DNA of 64,000 nt. Origin: Lysobacterales bacterium. GTDB taxonomy: Bacteria > Pseudomonadota > Gammaproteobacteria > Xanthomonadales > Xanthomonadaceae. Made by a program: the position numbers and the translations under genes. Shown here in pieces: positions 37,970 to 47,935 of the stretch. The notes below the pieces were generated by a model. It was not told the origin of the DNA. It did no database searches and saw nothing but the letters and a program-made list of their open reading frames with translations. The stretch is taken from positions 519,290-583,289 of the forward strand of contig JAFLDZ010000002.1 of NCBI GenBank assembly GCA_017302135.1. Direction: 5' to 3'. Each line of letters opens with the position of its first letter. The first letter of the stretch is position 1.

Positions 37970-39325
37970 ATGGAACATCCCCTTTTTCTACAGCGCTGCA
38001 TTCGCCGCCCTTCGGCGATGGCGGGCACCTTTGCCGCGCACTGTGGCCGTCCACGGTCACTGCGGGCGCTTCTTTTTTTCGTTCTCGGCGTGACGTTTGC
38101 GATTTCGCTGAGTGGCAGTCCCGATGCCTTCGCGGCTGAACCGGACCCCGGCAAGGACATCGCCTCGATTCGGGATTGGCTGTACACGAACAACCCGCAA
38201 CTGCGCGCCCTGCAAGCCGATGCCGACGCCGCCGAGGCTCGGATCCTGCCGGCGGGCGCCCTGCCCGACCCCATGGCATCAGTGGAGCTGGACGGCATCG
38301 ATCCCGGTCGCCCCTCGCTGCTGCCGGCCAACGTCGGCTTGACGACCTACCGGTTGAAGCAGCAGTTTCCGCTCTGGGGCAAACGCGAGCTGTCGCGCAA
38401 CGTTGCGCACTTCGAGGCCCAATCGGCCCGATACGAGCGCGATGCCACTGCGTTGGAACTTCTGGCCCAGGCCGAAGCAGCCTACGTGCGCTACTGGCAT
38501 ATCCGCGAAGCGGTAGCAGTGATCGATCGACGGATCGCGTTGCTGGATCAGATCGAGGAAGTGGCGGGCGTGCGCTATGCCTTGGGCATGGCCGCGCAGC
38601 AGGATTCGATCCGGGCGCAGGTCGAGCACACGACGATGCAACGCGAGCGCATCGAACGCCTCGCCACCCGACGTGAGGCAATGGCAGCCTTGAACGCCCT
38701 GCTTGGGCGGCGGGCAGACGCTCCGCTGGCCGAGCCCACCGCGCAACCGGTGCTGACGGTTGAGGACAGCACTCTCGCTGCGGCGCTGCAACGGCTCGAT
38801 CGTGGAGCACACCCGGCATTGCAGGCCAGCATGGCAATGGCCACGGCCGCCAATAGCAACGTTGAGCTCGTGCGACGCAACCGTTTTCCCGACGTCTCGC
38901 TAAGTCTCGGCACGATGCAGCGCGGCAATCGTCTGGACGGCTATGAAGTGATGGTGGAGGTCGAGATCCCGTTCCAGCAACACGCCCGCCGTGAGCGCGA
39001 GCGCGAGTCGCGCTTGCTCGAAGACGGGGCAATCGCCCGCGCCACCGCGGCACGCAGCGAACTGGAAGGCGAGCTCGGCTCTGCCTGGGCCCGCTGGACC
39101 AGCGCCCGAGAACAGCGCGAGCTGATCGAGAAGACCCTGCTGCCGCAGTCTGATGCGAACTTCAAGTCGGCACTGGCCAGCTATCAGGTCGGTGAAGTCG
39201 ACTTCGGCACCCTGCTCGAAGCCCTGCGCGAATGGCAGGGCGCCGACCTCGCACGCGTGGATGCCACGCGCGACGAACTTTTGGGCGCCGCCGCCGTGCG
39301 CGCCATTGATGGAGACATCCAGTGA
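37970..39325 (+). CDS. Outer-membrane efflux factor (CusC/CzcC type, TolC family)
   Basis: 451 residues. After an N-terminal hydrophobic region (SLRALLFFVLGVTFAISLSG) comes the TolC-like double repeat of long helices and outer-membrane strands (NNPQLRALQADADAAEARIL, QFPLWGKRELSRN, then SYQVGEVDFGTLLEALREWQ). It forms the outer-membrane exit duct of the tripartite metal pump with the next two genes. The stop overlaps the adaptor's GTG by 4 bp. The start may be ATG 38018 instead of 37970. Confidence 0.88.
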   Translation: MEHPLFLQRCIRRPSAMAGTFAAHCGRPRSLRALLFFVLGVTFAISLSGSPDAFAAEPDPGKDIASIRDWLYTNNPQLRALQADADAAEARILPAGALPDPMASVELDGIDPGRPSLLPANVGLTTYRLKQQFPLWGKRELSRNVAHFEAQSARYERDATALELLAQAEAAYVRYWHIREAVAVIDRRIALLDQIEEVAGVRYALGMAAQQDSIRAQVEHTTMQRERIERLATRREAMAALNALLGRRADAPLAEPTAQPVLTVEDSTLAAALQRLDRGAHPALQASMAMATAANSNVELVRRNRFPDVSLSLGTMQRGNRLDGYEVMVEVEIPFQQHARRERERESRLLEDGAIARATAARSELEGELGSAWARWTSAREQRELIEKTLLPQSDANFKSALASYQVGEVDFGTLLEALREWQGADLARVDATRDELLGAAAVRAIDGDIQ

Positions 39326-40701
39326 CCCGTACCCAGACCCTGTCGCTCGCCATTGGCGTCGCGCTCGCCGCCCTCGCCGTCGGCTGGATGGCCGGCCGCG
39401 CCACGAACAATTCACCGACCGCAAGCACATCGGTCGACACGCTGGCCGCCGAACGCAAGGTGCTCTATTACCGCAATCCCATGGGCCTTCCGGACACGTC
39501 GCCGGTGCCGAAGAAGGACCCGATGGGCATGGACTACGTCCCGGTCTATGCCGACGACGCCCCGCCGGCGGCCCCGGGCACGGTGGTGATGCCGCCGGAC
39601 AAGGTGCAGGCGCTGGGCGTGCGCACCGAAGCGGTCAAGCGTGGGGCCTTGGCCACCACCGTGCGCACCAGCGGCACGGTCGAGGTCGACGAGACCCGGC
39701 AATACGCGATCGCGCCGCGATTCGAAGGCTGGGTGGAGCGGCTGTACGCGAACCAGACCGGCATGCGGGTCCGCGCCGGGCAGCCGCTGCTGTCCGTCTA
39801 CAGCCCACAGCTGGCCGCGGCGCAGCAGGAATACCGGCTGGCCGACGAGACTGCCCGCAGGCTGGCCGAGTCCGATCCCGCCAGCGCGGCGTCGATGGTC
39901 CGCCTGCGCGATGCCGCCCGCACCCGCCTGCGCAACTGGGAAATCAGCGACTCGCAACTGGGCAAGACGGTCCTGGTCCTCACTGCGCCCGCGGACGCGG
40001 TGGTGATCGAGAAGCCGGTGGTCCAGGGCGCGCGCTTCGAGCCGGGCGAAACCATCCTGCGCCTGGCCGACCTGTCGACGGTCTGGGTGATCGCCAAGGT
40101 GCCGGCGGCGCAGGCCGCGGGCATCAAAACTGGTCAGGTGGCCCGCTTTGAAACCGTGGCCCTGCCCGGCCAGGTGGCCGAGGGCGAGGTCACCTTCGTG
40201 CAGCCCGTCATCGATGCGATAACGCGCACCGTGGACGTGCGCATCGCCCTGCCCAACCCCAACGGCGACCTGCGTCCCGGGCTCTACGGAACGGTGCTGC
40301 TAGAGGAGCCGGGGGCGGGGCCGGTCCTGACCGTTCCGCGCTCCGCCGTGCTCGACAGCGGCACGCGCCAGGTGGTGCTGATCGAAACCGGTCCTGGCCG
40401 CTTCGCACCGCGCGATGTCACCCTGGGTCGCCGCGGTGGCGATCGGATCGAGATCCTCGACGGACTGGCCGAGGGCGAGCAGGTCGTGGTCTCCGCGAAC
40501 TTCCTGATCGACGCGGAAAGCAACCTGCAGTCGGCGCTGGAGGGTCTTGGCGGTCATGCAGGACATGGCACGCCCTCGGGCACCAGCGAGGATCCACAAC
40601 CCGAGTCCGGCGATGGCGTCTCCGATCCGCACGCAGGTCATTCCATGCCGGCCACCCCGGAGGAGACTCCGCGCTCCTCCACCGGCCACGAGGGGCACTG
40701 A
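39322..40701 (+). CDS. Periplasmic adaptor of heavy-metal RND efflux (CusB type)
   Basis: 459 residues from a GTG overlapping the upstream stop. N-terminal membrane anchor (LSLAIGVALAALAVGWMAG), then a heavy-metal-binding domain (YYRNPMGLPDTSPVPKKDPM, MGMDYVPVY) of the kind found in CusB-like adaptors. A hairpin/lipoyl/beta-barrel core follows (TSGTVEVDETR, TLGRRGGDRIEILDGLAEGE). The C-terminus is His- and Met-containing (GGHAGHG, HAGHSMP, GHEGH), probably extra metal-binding capacity. It links the pump to the outer-membrane factor. Confidence 0.92.
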   Translation: MTRTQTLSLAIGVALAALAVGWMAGRATNNSPTASTSVDTLAAERKVLYYRNPMGLPDTSPVPKKDPMGMDYVPVYADDAPPAAPGTVVMPPDKVQALGVRTEAVKRGALATTVRTSGTVEVDETRQYAIAPRFEGWVERLYANQTGMRVRAGQPLLSVYSPQLAAAQQEYRLADETARRLAESDPASAASMVRLRDAARTRLRNWEISDSQLGKTVLVLTAPADAVVIEKPVVQGARFEPGETILRLADLSTVWVIAKVPAAQAAGIKTGQVARFETVALPGQVAEGEVTFVQPVIDAITRTVDVRIALPNPNGDLRPGLYGTVLLEEPGAGPVLTVPRSAVLDSGTRQVVLIETGPGRFAPRDVTLGRRGGDRIEILDGLAEGEQVVVSANFLIDAESNLQSALEGLGGHAGHGTPSGTSEDPQPESGDGVSDPHAGHSMPATPEETPRSSTGHEGH

Positions 40702-40702
40702 C

Positions 40703-43700
40703 ATGCTTGGCCGCCTCATCGAATGGTCGATACGCAACGTCTTCCTGGTCCTGGTGATGGCACTGGCCATCGTCGCCGGTGGCATCTACGCGCTGATGAA
40801 CACGCCGCTGGACGCACAGCCGGACCTGTCGGACGTGCAGGTGATCGTGTTCACCGAGTACCCGGGGCAGGCGCCCCAGGTGGTCGAGGACCAGGTCACC
40901 TATCCGCTGACCAGCGCCCTGCTCGCGGTGCCGAAGTCGAAGGACGTCCGCGGGTTCTCGTTCTTCGGCGCCTCCTTCATCTATGTCATCTTCGAGGAGG
41001 GCACGGACCTCTACTGGGCGCGCTCGCGCGTGCTCGAAAACCTCAACGTCGCCTCCAAGAACCTCCCGGCCGGCGTGGCACCCGCTCTGGGCCCCGACGC
41101 CACGGGCGTGGGCTGGGTCTACCAGTACGTCCTCAAGAGCGACCGCCACTCGCTGGACGAGCTGCGCGCCATGCAGGACTGGTACTTGCGTTACCAGCTC
41201 ACCACCGCGCCCGGCGTGGCCGAGGTCGCCAGCGTTGGCGGCTTCGTGCGCCAGTACTCGATTACCGTCGACCCCTTGCGCCTGCGCGAGTTCGACATCC
41301 CGCTATCGCGGGTATCCGAGGTGATCGCCGCGAGCAACCGCGACGTCGGCGGCCGCGTGATCGAGATGGCCGAGACCGAGTACATGGTCCGCGGCCGTGG
41401 CTACCTGCGCGGCATCGAGGACATCGAGAGCCTGGTGCTGCGCGCCGAAGGAGGCGCGCCGGTGCTGATCGGCGATGTTGCCCGGGTCGAACTGGTGCCC
41501 GACGAGCGCCGTGGCATCGCCGACCTGGACGGCGAAGGCGATGTCGTGGCCGGGATTGTCATTGCGCGGTTCGGCGAGAACGCCTTGGCCGTGATCGGCG
41601 GGGTGAAGGACAAGATCGCGGAACTTGCACGAGGCTTGCCCGAAGGCGTCAGCGTCCAGGCGGTCTACGACCGGTCAGACCTCATCGTGCGTGCAATCAA
41701 GACCCTGCGCACGACTTTGCTCGAGGAAAGCCTGATCGTCGCCCTGGTCTGCCTGGTGTTCCTGTTTCATGCGCGCAGCGCGCTGGTTGCGATCGTCATG
41801 CTGCCGATCGGCGTGCTGATCGCGGTGATCGCGATGCGTGCGCTGGGCATGAACTCCAACATCATGAGCCTGGGCGGCATCGCGATTTCGATCGGCGTAA
41901 TGGTCGACGCGGCGATCGTCATGATCGAGAACGCGCACAAGCACATCGAGCGCGCGGATGGCACGCGCAGCCGCATCCAGCTGATCATCGATGCCTGCCG
42001 CGAGGTCGGGCCGGCGCTTTTCTTCAGCCTGATGATCATCACCGTCTCGTTCCTGCCGGTGTTCGCCCTGGAGGCGCAGGAAGGCCGCCTGTTCAAGCCA
42101 TTGGCGTTCACCAAGACGTTCGCCATGGCCGGTGGGGCCCTGCTTTCGGTGACGCTCGTCCCCGTGCTCATGCTGCTGTTCGTGCGCGGCAAGATCGTTC
42201 CCGAGCAGAAGAATCCGGTGAACCGGTTCCTGGTCGCTGTCTACCGTCCCGTGATCAACCTCGTGCTGCGGCACCGCATGGCCACGATCGCGATCGCCCT
42301 CGTCGCCCTGTTCGCCAGTCTGTGGCCCGCGTCGCGGCTGGGCAGCGAGTTCATGCCCACGCTCAACGAGGGCACGCTTTTGTACATGCCGGCATCGCTG
42401 CCTGGCATGTCGGTGACCAAGGCCTCGGAGCTGCTGCAACAGCAGGACCGGATCATCAAGGGCTTCCCGGAAGTTGAGTCGGTGTTCGGCAAGGCGGGTC
42501 GTGCCCTGACCGCCACCGATCCGGCGCCACTGGAGATGTTCGAAACGACCATCAACCTCAAGCCCGAGGACCAGTGGCGCGACGGCATGACCACCGACAA
42601 GCTCATCGCCGAGATGGACGCGGTGCTGAAGTTCCCCGGCGTGGCCAACTCGTGGACGATGCCGATCAAGGCCCGCACCGACATGCTGGCCACCGGCATC
42701 CGCACGCCCGTGGGCATCAAGCTCTTCGGCAATGATCTTGAGCAGCTCGACGCCCTGGCCACCGAGATCGAAGCGGTGGTGCGCGAGGTGCCGGGAACGA
42801 CCAGCGCGTTCGCCGAGCGCCTGACCGGGGCCTACTATCTCGATATCACGCCCGACCTGCGCAGTCTGGCGCAATACGGGGTCACCCTGGGCGAAGTCCA
42901 GGACGTTGTGGCGGCCGCACTCGGCGGCGAGATGGTCACGACGATCCTCCAGGGCCGCGAGCGTTTCAGCGCAATCGTGCGCTATCCGCGCGAGCTGCGC
43001 GACGACCCGCACCGCATCGGCAGCCAGGTCCTGGTGCCGGTGCCCGGCGGCGCCCAGGTGCCCCTCGGCGAGTTGGCGCGGATCGAGGTCAAGAAAGGGG
43101 CGCCCAGCATCCGCACCGAGAACGCCATGCTGGCGGCCTACATCTACGTCGATACGCGTCAGAGCGATCTCGGCCGCTACGTGGAGGCGGCACAGCAGGC
43201 CGTTGCCGAGCAGGTGCAGTTCCCACCGGGCTACTACGTGACCTGGAGCGGGCAGTACGAGTACATGCAGCGCGCCGCCGAAAAGATGCGCGTCGTCATC
43301 CCGGTGACGCTGGCGCTGATCTTCCTGCTGCTGTACCTCAACTTCCGGCGCGTAACCGAGTCGTTGATCGTGATGCTGTCAGTGCCGTTCGCGCTGGTCG
43401 GCGGCATCTGGCTGATGTGGATGCTCGACTACAACGTCAGCGTCGCGGTGATCGTGGGCTTCATCGCGCTGGCGGGCGTTGCCGCGGAAACCGGCGTGGT
43501 GATGCTGATCTACCTCGACCACGCGCTCGAGGCGCGGGCCGTGCAGCGTCGGGCCGAAGGCCGCTCGCTGGATGCACGCGACCTGCGCGAGGCGATCGTC
43601 GAAGGTGCGGTCGACCGCGTGCGCCCGAAGATGATGACCGTGGTCGCGATCATGGCCGGCCTGCTGCCGATCATGTGGAGCAGCGGCACCGGCTCGGAGG

Positions 43701-43855
43701 TGATGCGCCGCATCGCCGCGCCGATGGTGGGTGGCATGGTCTCGTCCACGGTGTTGACCCTGGTGGTGATTCCGGCGCTGTACTCGCTGATCAAGCAACG
43801 GCAGCTGGCCAGGAAGCCGCCAGCACCTGCTGTGCTGCCCGTGGAAGTGCCGTGA
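40703..43855 (+). CDS. Heavy-metal RND efflux pump, CusA type
   Basis: 1050 residues from ATG 40703, one base after the adaptor stop. HME-family RND transporter with twelve predicted TM helices in the 1+5/1+5 plan, starting LIEWSIRNVFLVLVMALAIV. TM4 carries VMVDAAIVMIENAHKH, the version associated with Cu/Ag pumps rather than Co/Zn/Cd ones. It moves metal from periplasm or cytoplasm through the adaptor and outer-membrane factor by proton antiport. Cu(I)/Ag(I) is the likely cargo, based on that motif and the copper context. Confidence 0.93.
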   Translation: MLGRLIEWSIRNVFLVLVMALAIVAGGIYALMNTPLDAQPDLSDVQVIVFTEYPGQAPQVVEDQVTYPLTSALLAVPKSKDVRGFSFFGASFIYVIFEEGTDLYWARSRVLENLNVASKNLPAGVAPALGPDATGVGWVYQYVLKSDRHSLDELRAMQDWYLRYQLTTAPGVAEVASVGGFVRQYSITVDPLRLREFDIPLSRVSEVIAASNRDVGGRVIEMAETEYMVRGRGYLRGIEDIESLVLRAEGGAPVLIGDVARVELVPDERRGIADLDGEGDVVAGIVIARFGENALAVIGGVKDKIAELARGLPEGVSVQAVYDRSDLIVRAIKTLRTTLLEESLIVALVCLVFLFHARSALVAIVMLPIGVLIAVIAMRALGMNSNIMSLGGIAISIGVMVDAAIVMIENAHKHIERADGTRSRIQLIIDACREVGPALFFSLMIITVSFLPVFALEAQEGRLFKPLAFTKTFAMAGGALLSVTLVPVLMLLFVRGKIVPEQKNPVNRFLVAVYRPVINLVLRHRMATIAIALVALFASLWPASRLGSEFMPTLNEGTLLYMPASLPGMSVTKASELLQQQDRIIKGFPEVESVFGKAGRALTATDPAPLEMFETTINLKPEDQWRDGMTTDKLIAEMDAVLKFPGVANSWTMPIKARTDMLATGIRTPVGIKLFGNDLEQLDALATEIEAVVREVPGTTSAFAERLTGAYYLDITPDLRSLAQYGVTLGEVQDVVAAALGGEMVTTILQGRERFSAIVRYPRELRDDPHRIGSQVLVPVPGGAQVPLGELARIEVKKGAPSIRTENAMLAAYIYVDTRQSDLGRYVEAAQQAVAEQVQFPPGYYVTWSGQYEYMQRAAEKMRVVIPVTLALIFLLLYLNFRRVTESLIVMLSVPFALVGGIWLMWMLDYNVSVAVIVGFIALAGVAAETGVVMLIYLDHALEARAVQRRAEGRSLDARDLREAIVEGAVDRVRPKMMTVVAIMAGLLPIMWSSGTGSEVMRRIAAPMVGGMVSSTVLTLVVIPALYSLIKQRQLARKPPAPAVLPVEVP

Positions 43856-43968
43856 TGCGTCCCACTTTCAACCCACCTGGGCAAAGGCGGTCCGCGTCTG
43901 CGCGGGTCCATCGTATCGCTGCGGGAGCACCAGGCGTCTTGTCATTGATGGCATCGCGTCAGTCGAGC

Positions 43969-43999
43969 TTGACCTGTGTGCGGGACACAGGTCTAGCGT
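43969..43999 (+). promoter_or_regulatory. MerR-family regulated promoter
   Basis: TTGACC (43969-43974) and TAGCGT (43994-43999) are 19 bp apart, the overlong spacer that MerR proteins untwist. The spacer contains a perfect inverted repeat, ACCTGTGT and ACACAGGT, separated by 5 bp (43972-43992). It lies 27 bp before the MerR-type gene, so the operon is autoregulated, and everything to 56917 may depend on it. Confidence 0.85.
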
Positions 44000-44026
44000 G
44001 ATCAGCATCTTTCCGGGAGCGCACCA

Positions 44027-44539
44027 ATGACGGGCAAAGTCGAATCAGCGCCGCCGCTGATGACGGTACGCCAGTTGGCACAGCAGGGCGACGTCACGGT
44101 GCATGTAGTGCGCAACTATCTGCGGCGCGGCCTGCTGCGAGCGGCCACGCATACCGAGGGCGGGTATCAGCTCTTTGCGACTTCGGAGCTCCAGCGCCTG
44201 CACTTCATTCGCACGGCGCAACAGCTCGGCTTCACGCTGGCCGAAATCGAGGAGATCATCCGCCACAGCCTGCTGCCACAAAGTCCCTGCCCGCTCGTGA
44301 GGGACATCATCCGACGCAGGCTCGACGACACCCGCCAGCAACTGGACAGGCTTCTGGCCATGCACGAACGGATGGAACGAGCCATCCACGCTTGGGCCGC
44401 GCTGTCGGACTCCATTCCGACTGGCGACGATGTCTGCGCATTGATCGAAGCCGTTGCCGCGACGGAAGGCGGCAAGTTCGTCAAGGCCACCCCGCGACGA
44501 CTCCTCGGGCGTCGCCTCACTCAGGAGAATTTGCCATGA
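44027..44539 (+). CDS. MerR-family metal-responsive regulator
   Basis: 170 residues. N-terminal winged helix (MTVRQLAQQGDVTVHVVRNY, LRRGLLRAATHTEGGYQLF) followed by the dimer helix. Potential metal ligands are Cys88 (PQSPCPLV) and Cys137 (GDDVCALIE); the spacing differs from both CueR and mercury MerR, so the inducer is not certain, though the target genes point to copper or a related metal. First gene of a ten-gene run; its stop overlaps the next ATG (ATGA). Confidence 0.9.
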   Translation: MTGKVESAPPLMTVRQLAQQGDVTVHVVRNYLRRGLLRAATHTEGGYQLFATSELQRLHFIRTAQQLGFTLAEIEEIIRHSLLPQSPCPLVRDIIRRRLDDTRQQLDRLLAMHERMERAIHAWAALSDSIPTGDDVCALIEAVAATEGGKFVKATPRRLLGRRLTQENLP

Positions 44540-44844
44540 CTGCCCCCCGCTCTCCCGCCACGTCCGGGTCCCGACGTTGGGTCTTCTGGATCTTCCTCGC
44601 GCTGGCCGTGTTCTATCTGGGCGTCGAGCATCGCGCCCACCTCGCAGGAACGCTCCGCTGGTTGCCACTGGCCATCCTGCTGCTGTGCCCCCTCATGCAT
44701 GTGTTCATGCACAAGGGGCATGGCGGGCATGGAGGTCACGGGCGCGGCGGCAATGCCGACGACACACCCAACGGCAGCCCCGACACCCGTGGCAAGCCCG
44801 TACTGACCGACGAAACGTCCGACACCTCGACTGGAGGGCACTGA
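44536..44844 (+). CDS. Small His-rich membrane protein (DUF2933-like)
   Basis: 102 residues. Two hydrophobic segments (WVFWIFLALAVFYLGVEH and LRWLPLAILLLCPLMHVFMH) are followed by a His/Gly-rich tail (HKGHGGHGGHGRGG) ending in GGH. DUF2933 proteins are common in copper-resistance islands. The Cys-Pro-Leu-Met-His cluster at the end of the second helix and the tail could bind metal. Confidence 0.8.
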   Translation: MTAPRSPATSGSRRWVFWIFLALAVFYLGVEHRAHLAGTLRWLPLAILLLCPLMHVFMHKGHGGHGGHGRGGNADDTPNGSPDTRGKPVLTDETSDTSTGGH

Positions 44845-44845
44845 C

Positions 44846-45511
44846 ATGCATGCACCTGACTCTGGCTACGGTCTTTGGCTCCTGGCCGCCATCAACTCCG
44901 CGTTCTTCATCTTCTTTGCCTGGAGCTTCTACAAGCCGTTGACCCGGTGGGACTGGCGTGGGTTCGGGATGTTCTCCGCCTTCGTCGTGGCCCTGTTCGC
45001 GGAAATGTATGGCTTCCCGCTGACGCTGTACGTCCTGGGCGGCTGGCTCAGCGCCAACTATCCGCAGGTGAACTGGCTCAGCCATGACGCGGGCCATCTG
45101 CTGGAGATGTGGTTCGGCTGGCGCGCCAACCCGCATTTCGGTCCATTCCACATCGCCAGTTTCGTCCTGATCGGCGGCGGCTTCTGGCTGCTGTCGGCCG
45201 CCTGGCCCGTGCTGTATCGGGCACAGCGTGAGGGCCGGCTCGCCCGGGAGGGCGTGTATGCGCGCATGCGCCACCCGCAGTACGTCGCCTTCGTGCTCGT
45301 GCTGACCGGCTTCCTGCTGCAGTGGCCCACGCTGCTCACGCTCGCCAGCTATCCAGTGCTCGTGTGGGCCTATGCCCGCCTGGCGCGCCGTGAGGAAAAA
45401 GACTGCTTGAGCCGCTTCGGCGACGACTACGTCCGCTACATGCAGGCGGTGCCGGCCTTCATCCCCCGACGCCGGCGCGGCCCCGCCCCATCCCAAGGAG
45501 AAGCCCGATGA
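44846..45511 (+). CDS. Isoprenylcysteine carboxyl methyltransferase-like membrane protein
   Basis: 221 residues with about five TM helices. The C-terminal ICMT/PEMT-type motif is clear: [19 protein letters not shown], then [16 protein letters not shown] near the end, the SAM-binding region of this integral membrane methyltransferase family. A bacterial substrate is unknown. Homologues recur beside heavy-metal ATPases. One base after the DUF2933-like gene; its end overlaps the ATPase start. Confidence 0.85.
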   Translation: MHAPDSGYGLWLLAAINSAFFIFFAWSFYKPLTRWDWRGFGMFSAFVVALFAEMYGFPLTLYVLGGWLSANYPQVNWLSHDAGHLLEMWFGWRANPHFGPFHIASFVLIGGGFWLLSAAWPVLYRAQREGRLAREGVYARMRHPQYVAFVLVLTGFLLQWPTLLTLASYPVLVWAYARLARREEKDCLSRFGDDYVRYMQAVPAFIPRRRRGPAPSQGEAR

Positions 45512-47913
45512 TGCAGGTCCACGAACTCACGGTGCGTAAGCGCACCTGGCCCATCGGCGACATGGTGAGTACCGGCTGCGCGCGCACGCTGGAGAAGGCT
45601 GTGGCCGCGCTGCCTGGAGTTACGGCCACGAGCGCCAATTTCGCCACCGCGACCCTGCAGGTGTCCTACGACCCGGCCCGCCTGTCGTCGGGCGCGGTCG
45701 CCACCGCGATCCGCAACTGCGGCTTCCAATGCGAGGCATCGGCGGACGATGCGGTGCACGATGCAGCCCAGGCAACAGGGGCGCACGCCCATCACGCGCG
45801 TGCCGGGCATAGACAGGGTACGGCCGCGGAGCACCCCGCCGACACCCACGCCGACCACGGCGATGACGCCAAGGATGCCGCGGGCCACGACGCCCATGCG
45901 GGCATGAACCACGGCAGCGATCTGCACGCCGCGGCGCGCGACATGGGCCGCCGCTTCCTGGTCGCCCTCGCCTTCGCGATCCCGGTGTTCGTGTGGTCGC
46001 CCATGGGCGGCCTGATGGAGCCGCCGCCGGTGCCGTTCGGGCTGCGTGAAAACGTCTGGCTGTTCCTGCTGGCAACAGGCGCGGTGCTCTATCCCGGCTG
46101 GCCATTCTTCAGTGCGGCGATCCGGTCCCTGCGGCGCGGCGTACTCGACATGGCGGTATTGGTGCTCCTCAGCGTGGGCACCGGTTACGGCTTCAGCATC
46201 GCGTCGACGTTCTTCATCGACGGGCCGAACTTCTACGAGGCCTCGGCGGTCCTGCTGACCTTCGTCCTGCTTGGCCACTGGCTCGAGATGCGGGCCCGCG
46301 CCGGCGCCTCGGATGCCATGAAGGCGTTGTTGAAGCTGTCACCGCCCCGCGCGGTGGTGCGCCGCGAGGGCGAGGAGCTTGAGATCTCGACCGCCGAGGT
46401 TCTGGTAGGCGACGTCGTGGTGGTTCGGCCCGGTGCCAAGATTCCGGTCGACGGCACGGTCACCGAAGGCAGCTCGCAGGTCGACGAATCCATGCTGACC
46501 GGCGAGTCGATGCCGGTGCGCAAGGATCCGGGAGCGTCCGTCGTCGGCGGGTCGATCAACAAGAGCGGCGCATTCGCCTACACCGCCACCAAGATCGGCA
46601 GCGACACGGCGCTGGCGCAGATCATCAAGCTGGTCCAGACCGCGCAGAACTCCAAGGCGCCCGCGCAGTTGCTCGCCGACCGCGCCTCGCAGTGGCTGGT
46701 GCTGGCCGCGATCGTGATCGGGCTGCTGACGTTCGCGGTCTGGTTCTGGTGGCTGGGACAGCCGCTCATGTTCGCGCTCACGCTGACGATCACCGTCTTC
46801 GTCATCGCCTGTCCCGATGCACTCGGCCTGGCCACGCCGATGGCGATCATGATCGGCACGGGCCTGGGCGCACGCCACGGCATCCTGTTCAAACATGCCG
46901 AATCGATCGAGAAGAGCGCGCGCCTGGACGTGGTGATCTTCGACAAGACCGGCACCCTGACGGTCGGCGCCCCCGAGGTGGTCGACATGGCGGTCGCGCC
47001 GGGCTGGACGCAGGAGCGATTGCTGGCCACAGCTGCCGCGGTCGAGGCGCACTCCGAACACCCGCTGGCACAGGCCATCCTCAAGCGCGCCGGTCCGGTG
47101 GCCGAGCGCGCTACGAACTTCACCAACATCGACGGCCAGGGTGCCACCGGCGTGGTCGACGCGGTCCAGGTGCTGCTGGGCAACCGGATCCTGATGGTCG
47201 AGCACGGCATCGACCTCTCCGTACTGGAAGCGGAGGCCGCCCGCCTCACCGGCGCCGGCCGCACGGTGATCTATGCCGGGGTGGATAGCCAACTCGTGGG
47301 CTTCTTCGCGATTGCCGACGCGATCCGGGAGACCTCGCGCGCCGCGATCGACGAATTGCACCGTCGCAACATCAAGGTGGCGATGATCACCGGCGACAAC
47401 CGCCCCACGGCCGAACGCGTGGCGCAGGACCTGGGAATCGACATCGTGCTGGCCGACGTGCTGCCGGGCGGCAAGGCCGACGAAGTCATCAAGCTGCAGT
47501 CGCAGGGCCTCAAGGTCGGCATGGTGGGCGACGGCATCAACGACGCACCGGCGCTGACCCAGGCGGACGTTGGCTTCGCTATCGGCGCCGGTACCGACGT
47601 CGCAATCGAAAGCGCGGACGTCGTGCTCATGCACAGCGACCCCTACGACGTCGTGCGCGCGACCACCATCGCCCGCGCCACCCTGCGCAAGATGCACCAG
47701 AACCTGGGTTGGGCCGTGGGTTACAACGTCCTGGCCTTCCCGCTCGCGGCCGGTGTGCTCTATCCGTTCGTGCTGTCGCCGGAAATCGCCGCCCTGTCGA
47801 TGTCGGGAAGCTCGGTCATCGTGGCGGTCAACGCACTGCTGCTGCGCCGTGTTCGGCTGGTCCCACGCAACGACGCGGTTCCCTCATCTACCTCCGCCAA
47901 TGCCGCAGCGTAG
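45508..47913 (+). CDS. Heavy-metal P1B-type ATPase with CPD motif
   Basis: 801 residues, AAGGAG before ATG 45508. N-terminal HMA-like domain lacking a CxxC ([20 protein letters not shown]), a His/Asp-rich linker (about residues 88-140), eight TM helices, phosphorylation Asp479 in DKTGT, and the hinge [17 protein letters not shown]. The TM6 metal motif is Cys435-Pro436-Asp437 ([12 protein letters not shown]) rather than CPC or CPH. The last helices read [15 protein letters not shown] and [19 protein letters not shown], closer to CPH-type (CopB) ATPases. It should export a heavy metal, presumably copper, to the periplasm. Confidence 0.92.
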   Translation: MMQVHELTVRKRTWPIGDMVSTGCARTLEKAVAALPGVTATSANFATATLQVSYDPARLSSGAVATAIRNCGFQCEASADDAVHDAAQATGAHAHHARAGHRQGTAAEHPADTHADHGDDAKDAAGHDAHAGMNHGSDLHAAARDMGRRFLVALAFAIPVFVWSPMGGLMEPPPVPFGLRENVWLFLLATGAVLYPGWPFFSAAIRSLRRGVLDMAVLVLLSVGTGYGFSIASTFFIDGPNFYEASAVLLTFVLLGHWLEMRARAGASDAMKALLKLSPPRAVVRREGEELEISTAEVLVGDVVVVRPGAKIPVDGTVTEGSSQVDESMLTGESMPVRKDPGASVVGGSINKSGAFAYTATKIGSDTALAQIIKLVQTAQNSKAPAQLLADRASQWLVLAAIVIGLLTFAVWFWWLGQPLMFALTLTITVFVIACPDALGLATPMAIMIGTGLGARHGILFKHAESIEKSARLDVVIFDKTGTLTVGAPEVVDMAVAPGWTQERLLATAAAVEAHSEHPLAQAILKRAGPVAERATNFTNIDGQGATGVVDAVQVLLGNRILMVEHGIDLSVLEAEAARLTGAGRTVIYAGVDSQLVGFFAIADAIRETSRAAIDELHRRNIKVAMITGDNRPTAERVAQDLGIDIVLADVLPGGKADEVIKLQSQGLKVGMVGDGINDAPALTQADVGFAIGAGTDVAIESADVVLMHSDPYDVVRATTIARATLRKMHQNLGWAVGYNVLAFPLAAGVLYPFVLSPEIAALSMSGSSVIVAVNALLLRRVRLVPRNDAVPSSTSANAAA

Positions 47914-47935
47914 CCGTCAACCCACAGGAGCACCC

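Noticed and set aside
37608..39053. A 481-codon minus-strand frame
   Set aside because: Shadow of the TolC-like and Cys/His protein genes, Arg/Pro-rich and without motifs.
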